From positions 372,001 through 436,000 of the forward strand of contig NZ_ARVV01000001.1 in assembly GCF_000385375.1 (NCBI RefSeq): DNA of 64,000 nucleotides. The letters run 5' to 3'. Positions 55,574 to 64,000 of this stretch are shown piece by piece. The stretch's first letter is position 1, and the number at the start of each line of letters is the position of its first letter. The notes beneath the pieces are model-generated. The model had not been told where the DNA came from, searched no databases, and saw nothing but the letters and a program-made list of their open reading frames with translations. Position numbers and translations under genes: made by a program. The stretch is from Methyloversatilis discipulorum. Its GTDB lineage: Bacteria; Pseudomonadota; Gammaproteobacteria; Burkholderiales; Rhodocyclaceae.

Positions 55574-55587
55574 GAGACAGCTGTCTC
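55574..55587. promoter_or_regulatory. Perfect 14-bp palindrome in a divergent intergenic region
   Basis: gagacagctgtctc, perfect two-fold symmetry, in the 200 bp between divergent DUF4394 and cupredoxin genes, so it is a candidate operator for one or both. No known binding protein can be named from sequence alone. Confidence 0.4.
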
Positions 55588-55677
55588 GTCCGTCTTGCCC
55601 CGTCGGGTGAGCTGCCCGCCTCAAGGGACCGTGGCGACGTCCGTTAACCAGGCAGTCAACGATCAGAGCGAACCGCC

Positions 55678-56301
55678 GTGCCCTGCGCCGTCACCGTGTT
55701 TCATCATTTCCGCCGTGTCCTGCTCGTCGCCGTCGTCCTGGTGGGCAGCGGCGTGCCTGCGCAGGCCGCCAAGGTCACGATCAAGGCCGGCGACGGATCG
55801 GGCAATGCGCTGGACAGCGTCGTCGTGTCGCTGGTTCCGGTTGCGCGAGCCGCCCTGCCCGCCGCCAGACCGGCGCAGATCGAGCAGCGCGACAAGACCT
55901 TTCTGCCGGCGATCAGCGTCGTGCAGACCGGTACCGCGATCGAGTTTCCGAATAACGACACGGTGCGCCATCACGTCTATTCCTTCTCGGCGGCCAAGGT
56001 TTTCGAGCTGAAACTTTACGCCGGCAAGCCGGAAAAGCCGGTGGTGTTCGACAAGCCGGGCGTCGTCGTGCTGGGCTGCAACATCCACGACAAGATGGCG
56101 GCTTACGTCGTCGTGGTCGATACGCCGTGGTCGGCGATCTCTCAGACCGACGGCCTGGCCCGCATCGCCGACGTGCCGGTCGGCGACTACCAGCTTCAGC
56201 TGTGGCACCCGCGCCGCCTCGGCATGCCCGACATTCCGCCGCGGCCGCTGCGCATCGCCGGTGACCAGACCGAAGTGGTCAAGGTCGAACTGAGGCCCTG
56301 A
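55678..56301 (+). CDS. Cupredoxin-like periplasmic protein (methylamine-utilisation-protein-like)
   Basis: 207 residues starting at a GTG (an in-frame stop lies just upstream). Signal peptide to about residue 30 (VPAQA), then a cupredoxin fold: IEFPNNDTVRHHVYSF provides a His, and GCNIHDKM provides Cys, His and Met, a full type-1 copper ligand set. Similar proteins are often named methylamine utilisation protein, but I do not use that name as evidence. It ends 4 bp before the GGDEF-EAL gene. Confidence 0.82.
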   Translation: MPCAVTVFHHFRRVLLVAVVLVGSGVPAQAAKVTIKAGDGSGNALDSVVVSLVPVARAALPAARPAQIEQRDKTFLPAISVVQTGTAIEFPNNDTVRHHVYSFSAAKVFELKLYAGKPEKPVVFDKPGVVVLGCNIHDKMAAYVVVVDTPWSAISQTDGLARIADVPVGDYQLQLWHPRRLGMPDIPPRPLRIAGDQTEVVKVELRP

Positions 56302-56305
56302 GTCG

Positions 56306-58723
56306 ATGGGTTTCAGCCTCAAATGGAAGATCGCGGCCTGGTGCGCTGCACTGCTGCTGGTCACGCAGATCGGCGGCCTGATGCTGTTCGGCCAGATCGG
56401 TCGCGGCAGTGCGATGGCCGATGCACAGACCGACCTGAAGACGGGTGACCGGGTGTTCGCGCGCCTGCTCGACGAGCGGGCGTCGCAGCTGACCCAGGCG
56501 GCGCGCGTGCTGGCGGCGGACTACGGCTTTCGCGAGGCGCTGCTCAGCCAGGACAGGGAAACGATCGAATCGGCGCTGGCGAACCACGGCGGGCGCATCC
56601 GTGCCGACGTGATGCTGCTGCTGGCGCTGGACGAGTCCATCGTCGCCAGCTCGTCCTTCAATCCGGGGCGCACGCCCGAGCGTCTGCGCCAGCTGATCGA
56701 AGGTGCGCGCAGCGGCGCACACAGTGGCGGCTTTGCGGTGGTGTCCGGAATGCTTTACCAGCTGGTCGTGGTGCCGGTGATGGCGCCGGTGCCGGTTGGC
56801 TGGGTGGTGATGGGCTTCAGCGTGGACAAGAGCCTGGCCAACGACCTGAAGGGGGTGACCGGCCTCGAAGTCAGTTTCGTGCGACGCAGTGGCGACAAGA
56901 GGTGGGTGCTGGCGACGAGCACCTTGGACGAGCCGCTGCAGAGCGCGCTGATCGGTGAGTTGTCCGCGAACGGCGCGCTGCAGGACGAGGCGTTGACGCT
57001 CGGCGATCGCGATTACGTCAGCCTGATGCACGCGATCGACGCCGGCCCGCAGCAGCAGGTCGGCGCCGTACTGCAACTGTCGCTGGAGCGCGCGCTGGCG
57101 CCGTGGAACCGGCTGTACCGTGACTGGACCGGGCTTACGCTGATCGGCACGCTGCTGGCGCTCGCCGTCAGTGCCTTCATGGGCCGTTCGATCGCCTCGC
57201 CGGTGGTCCGGCTGGCGGAATTCGCGCGCCGTGTCGAATCCGGCGAGTACAGCGCGCCACCGGCGGTGGCGCGCGGCGACGAGATCGGCCAGCTCGCCAA
57301 TGCCTTCGTGCACATGACCGACGCCATTTCGCTGCGCGAAACGCGCATCAGCGAACTGGCCTACTACGATGTGCTGACCGGCCTGCCCAATCGCGCCTAC
57401 TTCACCGAAAGGCTGGAAGAATCGCTGCGCGCAGCGGCCGCCGACAACGGCGACCTGGCCGTGGTGTGCCTGGACGTCGACCGTTTCAAGATGGTGAATG
57501 ACACGCTGGGGCACGAACTGGGCGACCTGCTGCTGCGCGAGGTGGCGCGACGGCTGCGCGAAACGCTGCGCGACGTGCGCGATCAGGTGGCACGACTGGG
57601 TGGCGACGAGTTCGCGGTCATGCTGCCGGGCGCCGACGCGTCGAAGGCGCTGAGCGTGGCCCACCGCATCGCCGAAGCGATGAACCGGCCGATGAACCTC
57701 GACGGCCAGATGGTCGACGTCAGCGCCAGCATGGGTGTGTCGGCTTGTCCGGCGCACGGCAACGATGCGCAGTCGCTGCTGCGTCATGCCGACGTCGCCA
57801 TGTATCTGGCCAAGCGTCACAACACGATGGCCGAAATCTACGACCCCAGGCATCACGACCAGAACGTCGAGCGGCTGTCGCTGCTGAGCGAGCTGCGGCT
57901 GGCGGTCGAGCGCGACGAACTGGTGCTCTATTACCAGCCCAAGGTGTCGACCGCGCCGGACGCGGTTCATCACGTCGAGGCGCTGGTGCGCTGGATACAC
58001 CCGACGCGCGGTTTCGTGCCGCCTTTCGAGTTCATCCCCTTCGCCGAGCAGACCGGCTACATCAAGGCGATCACGCTGTGGGTGATGAACGCGGCGATCC
58101 GCCAGTGCGGGCAGTGGCTGCGGCAGGGGCTGGAGGTGAACGTGTCGCTGAACATTTCCGCACGCGACCTGCTGAACCCGGAACTGCCGGCGCTGTTCGC
58201 GGGCATGCTGGAATGCCATGGCTGTCCGGCACGCCTGATCACGCTCGAAATCACCGAGAGCGCGGTGCTCGATGATCCGCTGCGCGCGCTGGCCAATCTG
58301 CAGGTGCTTCGCGAGACCGGCTGTGCGCTGTCGATCGACGACTACGGCACCGGCTACTCGTCGCTGTCCTACCTGCGGCAGATGCCGGTCAGCGAAATGA
58401 AGATAGACCGCAGTTTCGTGATGCACCTGCTCGACAATCCGAACGACGAAATCATCGTACGTTCGACAATCGAACTGGCGCACAACATGGGTCTGAAGGT
58501 GACGGCCGAGGGGGTCGAGAGCGAAGGCGTGCTGGAGAGGCTGCGCCTGCTCGGCTGCGATCTCGCCCAGGGCTATCTCATCAGCAAGCCGATTCCGGCC
58601 GAAGCCCTTGAAAAATGGTTCCGCGAGTCGCACTGGGCGCAGGGCGCGGCCGGGTCCTCTGCTGCCGCCGTGATGTTGGACGAGCCGGTCGGCAGGGCTG
58701 CCACCCGGACCGTCGCAGTCTGA
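56306..58723 (+). CDS. Bifunctional-type GGDEF-EAL protein with periplasmic sensor
   Basis: 805 residues. First membrane helix about 10-32, periplasmic sensor domain to about 265 (cache-like), second helix about 270-292 and HAMP-like region, GGDEF at about 432-436 with intact motif, EAL domain from about 545 (EALVRW, ITESAVLDD, IDDYGTGYSSL, DRSFV). Both motifs look intact, so it may make or break down cyclic di-GMP. It is translated just after the cupredoxin gene; coupling of an extracytoplasmic copper protein to c-di-GMP signalling is inferred from this. Confidence 0.93.
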   Translation: MGFSLKWKIAAWCAALLLVTQIGGLMLFGQIGRGSAMADAQTDLKTGDRVFARLLDERASQLTQAARVLAADYGFREALLSQDRETIESALANHGGRIRADVMLLLALDESIVASSSFNPGRTPERLRQLIEGARSGAHSGGFAVVSGMLYQLVVVPVMAPVPVGWVVMGFSVDKSLANDLKGVTGLEVSFVRRSGDKRWVLATSTLDEPLQSALIGELSANGALQDEALTLGDRDYVSLMHAIDAGPQQQVGAVLQLSLERALAPWNRLYRDWTGLTLIGTLLALAVSAFMGRSIASPVVRLAEFARRVESGEYSAPPAVARGDEIGQLANAFVHMTDAISLRETRISELAYYDVLTGLPNRAYFTERLEESLRAAAADNGDLAVVCLDVDRFKMVNDTLGHELGDLLLREVARRLRETLRDVRDQVARLGGDEFAVMLPGADASKALSVAHRIAEAMNRPMNLDGQMVDVSASMGVSACPAHGNDAQSLLRHADVAMYLAKRHNTMAEIYDPRHHDQNVERLSLLSELRLAVERDELVLYYQPKVSTAPDAVHHVEALVRWIHPTRGFVPPFEFIPFAEQTGYIKAITLWVMNAAIRQCGQWLRQGLEVNVSLNISARDLLNPELPALFAGMLECHGCPARLITLEITESAVLDDPLRALANLQVLRETGCALSIDDYGTGYSSLSYLRQMPVSEMKIDRSFVMHLLDNPNDEIIVRSTIELAHNMGLKVTAEGVESEGVLERLRLLGCDLAQGYLISKPIPAEALEKWFRESHWAQGAAGSSAAAVMLDEPVGRAATRTVAV

Positions 58724-58799
58724 GTATTTCCGTGTCGTGGTTGCCGGCCCGATACATGCTTCAGGTTACAGTGTCGGGAACCTGCAGGAGCGAATAACA

Positions 58800-59639
58800 A
58801 TGATGAAGCGTCACGGACCACTGGAAGTCATTACCCGCACGCCTCACGTCAGGTCGCGGCCGGTGCCGCTGCTGTTCGTGCATGGCGCCTACACGGCCGC
58901 CTGGTGCTGGGACGAGCACTTCCTGCCCTGTTTTGCCGAGGCCGGCTACGAGGCGCACGCGCTGTCGCTTTCCGGCCACGGCGGCAGCCCGGGGCGCGAG
59001 TACCTCGACCTGATCAGTCTCGACGATTACGTGCGCGACGTGCTCGAAGTGCTGGACCAGTTCGACACGCCGCCGGTGCTGATCGGGCATTCGATGGGCG
59101 GCATGGTGGTACAGAAGTGTCTCGAGCTGAGACAGGTGCCCGCTGCCGTGCTGATGGCGTCGGTGCCGCCGCAAGGCCTGTGGGCGTCGGCAGTTGGCCT
59201 GGTCATGCGCAAGCCGGACCTGATGTCGGAACTGAACAGCCTGCTGGCCGGCGGCGCGACCTCGCTCGACGCACTGCGCGAGGCCCTGTTCGCGCAACCG
59301 GTGTCGATGGAGCGCCTGCAGCAGATGGCCAGCCGCGTGCAGCCTGAATCGGCGCGGGTGATCTGGGACATGACGCTGTTCAACCTGCCGCAGCCGGCGC
59401 GCATGCATCGTCCGCCGTTGCTGGTGCTGGGCGCTGAGTGCGACCCCATCATTCCGCCGGCGCTGACCGAAATGACCTCGCGCGCGCTCGGTGTGCCGGC
59501 CCACGTCTTCCCGGGCATGGGACACGGCATGATGCTGGAGGCCGACTGGCGCAAGGTGGCGCAACGCATGCTCGACTGGCTGCCGGGCGCCCTGTCGGCG
59601 ATGCAGCCAGAGGCCCAGGGCTGCAACGCCGGCGCCTGA
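58800..59639 (+). CDS. Alpha/beta-fold hydrolase
   Basis: 279 residues from the ATG at 58800 with caggag upstream. Nucleophile elbow GHSMGG, oxyanion region LLFVHGAYTAAWCW, and the catalytic His in GMGHGMMLE; Asp in GAECDPIIPP. No signal peptide, so it is cytoplasmic. Substrate unknown. Confidence 0.9.
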   Translation: MMKRHGPLEVITRTPHVRSRPVPLLFVHGAYTAAWCWDEHFLPCFAEAGYEAHALSLSGHGGSPGREYLDLISLDDYVRDVLEVLDQFDTPPVLIGHSMGGMVVQKCLELRQVPAAVLMASVPPQGLWASAVGLVMRKPDLMSELNSLLAGGATSLDALREALFAQPVSMERLQQMASRVQPESARVIWDMTLFNLPQPARMHRPPLLVLGAECDPIIPPALTEMTSRALGVPAHVFPGMGHGMMLEADWRKVAQRMLDWLPGALSAMQPEAQGCNAGA

Positions 59640-59652
59640 ATGGCTGACATCC

Positions 59653-59699
59653 GGTCCGTCACGCGACGGACCGAACGCCGGGGGTCACGAACCCCGGCG
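59653..59699. terminator. Two hairpins between convergent genes
   Basis: ggtccgtc-acgc-gacggacc (59653-59672, 8-bp stem) and cgccgggg...ccccggcg (59676-59699, 8-bp stem). They lie between the hydrolase and cytochrome gene ends; the second covers the cytochrome stop codon. No T tract, so the bidirectional terminator role is inferred. Confidence 0.45.
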
Positions 59700-60371
59700 T
59701 CCCGGTGCGGCGTACCGCTGCAGATAGGCGAGGATGTCGGGCAGGCGCAGCTGCGGTTCGCCCGGCATCGCCCGCGAGCCGACCACGCGGTTCATCCACG
59801 CCATATTCCTCTCCATCCGCGCGACCACGCGTCGCCACTCTCCAGCGGTGCGGCTCGACGGTTCCGGCAGCACGTGGCACTGGTCGCAGGCGTCGCGGAA
59901 GCTGCGACCGCGCGTATCGAGGTCGGGATAGCGCGCTGCATCGATCGGCTTCTGTGCATTACGTCGCAGGTAGCCGATCAGCATGTGTACTTCTTCCTCG
60001 TCCGGCGCCTTGACGCCGCCCATCATGTCCTTCATCAGCGCCCCACGGTTTCCGTGTCCGCGCATGCGCACCACCATGCGGTCGACGATCTTCGGCCACT
60101 TGTCCGGGTGATGCATCGCCGGATTCGGAACGTGGTGGCACTGAACACAGTAGCGCGCCAGCAACGCGGCGCCGCGTGACCCGGGTTCCGGCAGCGAGGC
60201 GGCGTCGAGCGAGGGCGGCAGGATGCGCGCAAGCCAGCCGGCCTGCGGCGATCCTTCCCAGCGCGCACGTGCGGCGTCGATCGCTGTCTGGTTCGCCAGC
60301 GGACCGTCGCCGGCTGTAACGGTGCCGTAAGCAAACAGTGCGATCAGTAGCGCGATGCCGTGATGAAACAT
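59685..60371 (-). CDS. Diheme cytochrome c, periplasmic
   Basis: 228 residues from the ATG at 60371. Signal peptide to about residue 21 (TVTAGD); two haem sites, CVQCH and CDQCH, each followed by HVP-type segments and Met-rich regions (MVVRMRGH, MERNMAWM). It has the look of a small electron carrier. Possible partner of an oxidoreductase not seen here. Confidence 0.9.
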   Translation of the reverse strand: MFHHGIALLIALFAYGTVTAGDGPLANQTAIDAARARWEGSPQAGWLARILPPSLDAASLPEPGSRGAALLARYCVQCHHVPNPAMHHPDKWPKIVDRMVVRMRGHGNRGALMKDMMGGVKAPDEEEVHMLIGYLRRNAQKPIDAARYPDLDTRGRSFRDACDQCHVLPEPSSRTAGEWRRVVARMERNMAWMNRVVGSRAMPGEPQLRLPDILAYLQRYAAPGRRGS

Positions 60372-60424
60372 GTGTGCGGGGAGGAGGTCAGACCTCTCCA
60401 GAGTAGTCCAGCAAGACGGCCGAC

Positions 60425-60445
60425 AAAAGCTTGCCACGAGCTTTT
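60425..60445. repeat. Short inverted repeat upstream of the cytochrome gene
   Basis: aaaagct-tgccacg-agctttt, a perfect 7-bp stem with 7-base loop, in the 208-bp gap between divergent genes. It could be an operator or a weak terminator; I cannot decide. Confidence 0.35.
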
Positions 60446-60579
60446 CACGAGGCCGCGAACGCAGGTGCTGCAGCATGGGTTTGTGAAGTTTCGATGCATC
60501 TGCGCATCGGCCCTTCGGACGATTCAAGCCGGCAGTGCTGTCCGCCGTTAGCCAAGATGTCGGGTACGGGAAGAGAAAG

Positions 60580-60774
60580 ATGGATCTGTTCGATTTCATG
60601 ACCGGGAAGTCGCTGGGCCGCGCCCAGGACTACGGAGACGAAGTGCTCAATGCGGGCTGGTTGCCGCAGCTCGAAGCCGCCGTGGCCGGCCGTCGTGTGC
60701 AGGCGGTACGCCAGCGCAGCGCGGTGGCCGACCCCGACGCCTTCCTGCGCGACATCTACCGCAGCCAGGAGTAA
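60580..60774 (+). CDS. Small protein of unknown function (64 aa)
   Basis: 64 residues from the ATG at 60580 after gggaagagaaag. Soluble, with two helix-prone halves (FDFMTGKSLGRAQDYGDEVLN, LEAAVAGRRVQAVRQR has no membrane part). Family not recognised. A strong hairpin follows its stop. Confidence 0.6.
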   Translation: MDLFDFMTGKSLGRAQDYGDEVLNAGWLPQLEAAVAGRRVQAVRQRSAVADPDAFLRDIYRSQE

Positions 60775-60798
60775 GCGGGTCTGACCGGATGAGGTGCG

Positions 60799-60824
60799 AG
60801 ACACGTGCCCGAGGGCATGTGTCT
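60799..60824 (+). terminator. Hairpin downstream of the 64-aa gene
   Basis: agacacgtgccc (60799-60810) and gggcatgtgtct (60813-60824) pair with one mismatch (12-bp stem), followed by tcattt. The position just behind the small gene and in front of the kinase gene suggests a terminator. Confidence 0.55.
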
Positions 60825-60974
60825 TCATTTGCGCCGATACGCCGTTCCGCATTCCGATCCTGCATATTGCGCAGCCGGCGCAGGTAATATCGCGCTCATG
60901 GCCTGCACCCCTGTTCCAGTCTCCCGTCCGATGCCTGCCGCGCGCCGCGGCCTCCGCCCTGCGGAGCGGTCCGC

Positions 60975-62813
60975 ATGAGCGATGCCGTGCGCAAGCTGGG
61001 GCGTTACGTGCTCGGCCGCGAAATCGGTCGCGGCGAGCGCGGCGCCGTATTCGAAGCCACCGAGGCCGGCAGCGGCCGACTGCTGGCAATCAAGACCTTC
61101 CGTACCGATCTCGCCGCCGACCCGGCGCACTACGTGCGCAAGCTGGGCGAAAGCCTGCTTGCCACGTCCTCGCTGCAGCATCCGGGCATCGTCCGCATCA
61201 TCGAACAGGGCGTGGCCGAAGACGGGCAGCCCTGGGCGGCGGTCGAGCGGCTGGACGCGCGCTCGCTGCGTCAGTTGCTCGACGCGCTGCCGCGCATGGC
61301 CTTCGACTGGGTACGCAGCATAGGCAGTCAGGCGGCCGATGCACTGGCCCACGCGCACGCCGCCGGCATCGTCCATGGCGGACTGAAGGCGTCGAACATC
61401 CTGGTCGATGGCGACGGGCGCGTGTTCGTCACCGATTTCGCGCTGCCGTCGCCGTCGCCGGATGCGCTGCCGGCGATGCCGCAATACCTGTCGCCGGAGC
61501 AGGTGCAGGGCCTGCCGCCGGATGCGCGTTCCGACGTGTTCTCGCTCGGCGCCATCCTGTTCGAGATGCTGGCCGGCCGCCCGCCTTTCGGCTCGCCGCT
61601 GACCGGATCCTTGTCTACCGTGCTGGAGAACATCGCCTACGCGCCGACGCCGACGCCCAGTGCGATCGATCCCGACGTGCCGCCGGATCTCGACATGGTC
61701 GTGATGAAGGCGCTGGCGAAGTCGCCGATCGAGCGCTACGCCGACGCGTCGTCGCTGGCCGAAGCGCTGCGCGGCGTGCAAGCTGCGCCGGTCGCACGCG
61801 ACGCAGACCCGCTGCCCGACGTGGTGCCGGTCGATGCCGGGCCGGCGCCCATTCTGCGTCGCGGGCAGTCGGGCAGACCGAAGGCGCCGGTAGAGGACGT
61901 GCTGGCCGAGCTGGCGGCCGACATCGACGCTTTCGCCGCGCGCGGCGCACCGCAACCGTCGATCGGGCAGGCGGCGTCCGCCTCGGCGCAGCGACCGCTG
62001 CGCGAACAGGCGCCGCCGGCCGTCGCCTTCCCCACGCTGCACGAAATGCCGGCGCCGCTGCAGGCGCCACCGACACCGGCGCCGGCCGTGCAACGCGCAG
62101 CGCAGGCGCCCGCCGATCCGCCGGCTGCGGCAGCGTCGTCGCTGCTGGCCGACCTTGCCGGCGAGGCGCAGCGCATCCGTGCGCACACGGCGCAGATGCA
62201 GCGTGGCGAGCGTGCAGTCCGCACCGAAGCGGAACAGGCGCTGTCCAACCGCCTGCTGCTGGTGCGCGACTACTTCTCCCAGTTGAGCGCCCAGCTCAAT
62301 GTGATCAAGCCGCAGGTGGCGCGCGACTATCCGCTGCTCGGGCTCGGCGTGCTGCGTGGCCTGGCCTGGCAAGCGTCGGATGTGAACACCCGCAACCGCG
62401 GCGCCGAGGCGCCCGACCAGCTGGTGCGCGTGTCCTTGTCCTGGCTGCTGCGCGGCCAGGCGGTGCTGCGTTGCGAGCGCGATCCGCTGGCGGCGGATGC
62501 GCTGCGTCTGGCGCTGCGCGAGCACGGTCTGCGCTTCGAGGAACAGCCGGCGCGCGACGAACTGAACCGGCTGCGCGCGCAGATTTTCGACGTCGCGCCC
62601 GAGGTGCGCGGCCGGGTCGAACTGAATGCCGACTACCGGACGCTGACGCTGCGCCTGACGCTGCAGAACGTCGAGCGCTTCGGCCTGGTCGATTACGTGC
62701 CGCCGGCCGAGGACCGCGGCAGCGAATGGCTGGACGAGCTGGTGCGACTGCTGCTCGGCCAGCCCAGCCGTTTCCCGACGCTGGCCAAGCTGATCGTGCC
62801 GTCACCGATGTGA
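60975..62813 (+). CDS. Serine/threonine protein kinase-like protein, probable pseudokinase
   Basis: 612 residues. Kinase fold at about 8-265: glycine-rich loop GREIGRGERGAVFEA, ATP-binding K40 (LLAIK), and Asn141. The catalytic loop HRD...KxxN reads HGGLKASN (H134-G135-G136), so the catalytic Asp is missing; DFG is DFA with Asp154 kept. Then a Pro/Ala-rich linker (about 270-400) and a C-terminal domain of about 210 residues rich in helices that I do not recognise. It may bind ATP but is unlikely to phosphorylate. It is followed by the AAA+ gene 105 bp later. Confidence 0.85.
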   Translation: MSDAVRKLGRYVLGREIGRGERGAVFEATEAGSGRLLAIKTFRTDLAADPAHYVRKLGESLLATSSLQHPGIVRIIEQGVAEDGQPWAAVERLDARSLRQLLDALPRMAFDWVRSIGSQAADALAHAHAAGIVHGGLKASNILVDGDGRVFVTDFALPSPSPDALPAMPQYLSPEQVQGLPPDARSDVFSLGAILFEMLAGRPPFGSPLTGSLSTVLENIAYAPTPTPSAIDPDVPPDLDMVVMKALAKSPIERYADASSLAEALRGVQAAPVARDADPLPDVVPVDAGPAPILRRGQSGRPKAPVEDVLAELAADIDAFAARGAPQPSIGQAASASAQRPLREQAPPAVAFPTLHEMPAPLQAPPTPAPAVQRAAQAPADPPAAAASSLLADLAGEAQRIRAHTAQMQRGERAVRTEAEQALSNRLLLVRDYFSQLSAQLNVIKPQVARDYPLLGLGVLRGLAWQASDVNTRNRGAEAPDQLVRVSLSWLLRGQAVLRCERDPLAADALRLALREHGLRFEEQPARDELNRLRAQIFDVAPEVRGRVELNADYRTLTLRLTLQNVERFGLVDYVPPAEDRGSEWLDELVRLLLGQPSRFPTLAKLIVPSPM

Positions 62814-62918
62814 CGTGGCGCGGATGATGCTTCGTTTCAGTCGGGTGTGTGCCGGCCGTTCAGTTTCCGGTCGGCCGGGACGTTGAATCATGTGACGGAC
62901 AGCAGGAGGCGAGCCATC

Positions 62919-63884
62919 ATGGACGGGGCGGACATTCGGATTCCCCTGGCGGAATGTCGCGAAATCTACGACGTGGGTGATGTGGACCGGGCGATGGAGT
63001 CCGGCAGCGGAGCGCGCAACGAGGCGCTGACCGCCTTCTACGGAAAGATGAAGACGCTGGGCGGCGTGCGCTACGTGGTCAAGCCGTCTTCCTTCGACGG
63101 CCTCGATCCGCTGTATGCCCGCTGCCCGAACTTCGCACCGGTGCTGGACGACCTTAAGCGCTATCTGGCGCTGGCGGTGGCCGGCAACGAGCCGATGAAC
63201 TTCACGCCCATCCTGCTGCTCGGCGAGCCGGGCATAGGCAAGACCCATTTCGCGCGCCAGCTGGCCAATGTGCTCGGCACCGGCTTCGAATTCGTGTCGA
63301 TGTCCTCGCTGACCGCCGGCTGGATACTGAGCGGCGCCTCGTCGCAGTGGTCGCACGCCAAGCCGGGCAAGGTGGCGCAGGCGCTGGTGTGCGGCGACTA
63401 CGCCAACCCGCTGGTGGTGCTGGACGAGGTCGACAAGGCCGGCGGCGACGCGCGCTACGACCCGATGGGCGCACTGTACGGCCTGCTCGAACAGGACACC
63501 GCGCGTCAGTTCAAGGACGAATTCGTCGAGGTCGACATCGACGCCAGCCACATCATGTGGGTGTCCACCGCCAACGACGAGCGTTCGATTCCCGAACCCA
63601 TCCTGAGCCGGATGAATGTGTACACCGTGCCGCGGCCGGATCACGATCAGGCCTGCATCATCGCGCGCACGCTGTACGAGGAACTGGTGGCGGCGCACGA
63701 CTGGGGCTTCGCGCCGGAGGCGCCGGAAGACGTGATCGACCGCCTGGCCGGCGTGCCGCCGCGCGACATGCGCAAGGTGCTGCTGGCCGCGTTCGGCAAC
63801 GCCAAGTTGGCGCACCGCGACCACCTGCTGCCGGCCGACCTCGAAGCGGGACGAGCGACGCGGCAGAAGAAGATCGGTTTCTGA
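62919..63884 (+). CDS. Lon-like AAA+ ATPase
   Basis: 321 residues from the ATG at 62919 with aggaggc upstream. A short N-terminal region, then an AAA+ module: Walker A GEPGIGKTH (about 102-110), Walker B LVVLDEVDK, sensor 1 STANDE, and an arginine-finger-like PILSRMNVY. The sequence recalls the Lon ATPase module, but there is no protease domain, so it is probably an unfoldase or remodeller. Possible partner of the pseudokinase upstream. Confidence 0.88.
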   Translation: MDGADIRIPLAECREIYDVGDVDRAMESGSGARNEALTAFYGKMKTLGGVRYVVKPSSFDGLDPLYARCPNFAPVLDDLKRYLALAVAGNEPMNFTPILLLGEPGIGKTHFARQLANVLGTGFEFVSMSSLTAGWILSGASSQWSHAKPGKVAQALVCGDYANPLVVLDEVDKAGGDARYDPMGALYGLLEQDTARQFKDEFVEVDIDASHIMWVSTANDERSIPEPILSRMNVYTVPRPDHDQACIIARTLYEELVAAHDWGFAPEAPEDVIDRLAGVPPRDMRKVLLAAFGNAKLAHRDHLLPADLEAGRATRQKKIGF

Positions 63885-63894
63885 GCGGGCGACC

Positions 63895-64000
63895 CTAGAG
63901 CGTGTGGCTGCGGTCGCCGCGCAGGAAGCCGGTCAGTGGGGAGTCGATGTCGCGCATCATGCAGATCACCTTGAACAGTTCGCCCATTTCGGCCGGCGAG
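63895..64000 (-). CDS. C-terminal end of a MidA/COG1565-like SAM methyltransferase, truncated by window edge
   Basis: Only the last 34 residues and stop are visible (SPAEMGELFKVI... ending GDRSHTL). The PxEMGELFKV pattern is the C-terminal signature I know from MidA-like methyltransferases, which methylate a complex I subunit in animals and are of less clear role in bacteria. Convergent with the AAA+ gene (10 bp apart). Confidence 0.55.
   Translation of the reverse strand, partial: SPAEMGELFKVICMMRDIDSPLTGFLRGDRSHTL

Noticed and set aside
55678..56301. Naming the cupredoxin-like gene a methylamine utilisation gene
   Set aside because: Family names of this kind are annotation habits; the gene is far from the amine operons here and there is no mauA/mauB in the window.

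Overview
The window is very GC-rich, densely coded DNA of a Gram-negative proteobacterium. It holds outer-membrane lipoproteins, TolC-like and TorF-like outer-membrane proteins, c-type cytochromes, a Tat signal and NarX/NarL-type regulators. Two separate periplasmic/cytoplasmic amine-oxidation systems sit almost side by side. One is a complete N-methylglutamate (NMG) pathway for methylamine and the other a complete quinohemoprotein amine dehydrogenase (QHNDH) operon. This combination points to a facultatively methylotrophic betaproteobacterium, with Methyloversatilis (Rhodocyclales) the best guess. That assignment is inference, because there is no rRNA gene in the window.

Layout. 1-7.3 kb (minus strand): the start of a nonribosomal peptide synthetase (C-A-T-A so far, running off the left edge), a thiamine-diphosphate enzyme and an acyl-AMP ligase fused to a carrier protein, all in one operon; a B12-binding radical SAM enzyme is divergent from it. 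9.4-12.9 kb: a TolC/CzcC-like outer-membrane factor and an OmpR/TctE-type two-component pair. 13.1-22.4 kb: mostly housekeeping genes (ruvB, an rsuA-like pseudouridine synthase, a metallo-beta-lactamase hydrolase, a GST, ychJ, a slyB-like lipoprotein, a PfkB kinase, a glycosyltransferase, a TlpA-like thioredoxin, a Tat-exported transglutaminase), plus one AbiV/HEPN-like gene and a pair of REP-like hairpins.

22.5-36.7 kb: an XRE-cupin regulator divergent from mgdABCD-gmaS-mgsABC, followed by an SMR transporter and a transport block of three small membrane proteins, an ethanolamine-permease-like APC carrier and two more small proteins. GmaS makes gamma-glutamylmethylamide, MgsABC converts it to N-methylglutamate, and MgdABCD oxidises that back to glutamate, releasing the C1 unit. 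A strong terminator follows, and then a TorF-family porin gene.

37.7-50.5 kb: an AraC regulator (QhpR-like) divergent from qhpA-D-C-B-F-E-(ccmF-like)-G and a second TorF porin gene about 98% identical to the first. The tightly overlapping operon encodes the diheme alpha subunit, the beta-propeller subunit and the crosslinked gamma subunit of QHNDH. It also encodes all three known maturases, the ABC transporter and an additional CcmF-like protein that I read as a dedicated haem-attachment factor.

50.5-64 kb: a NarL/NarX-type pair, a PAS protein with a degenerate GGDEF domain whose start codon overlaps that of the divergent kinase gene, a DUF4394-like lipoprotein, a cupredoxin-like protein coupled to a GGDEF-EAL protein, an alpha/beta hydrolase, a diheme cytochrome c, a probable pseudokinase, a Lon-like AAA+ ATPase and the 3' end of a MidA-like methyltransferase. 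I saw no tRNA, rRNA, CRISPR array, transposase or prophage genes.
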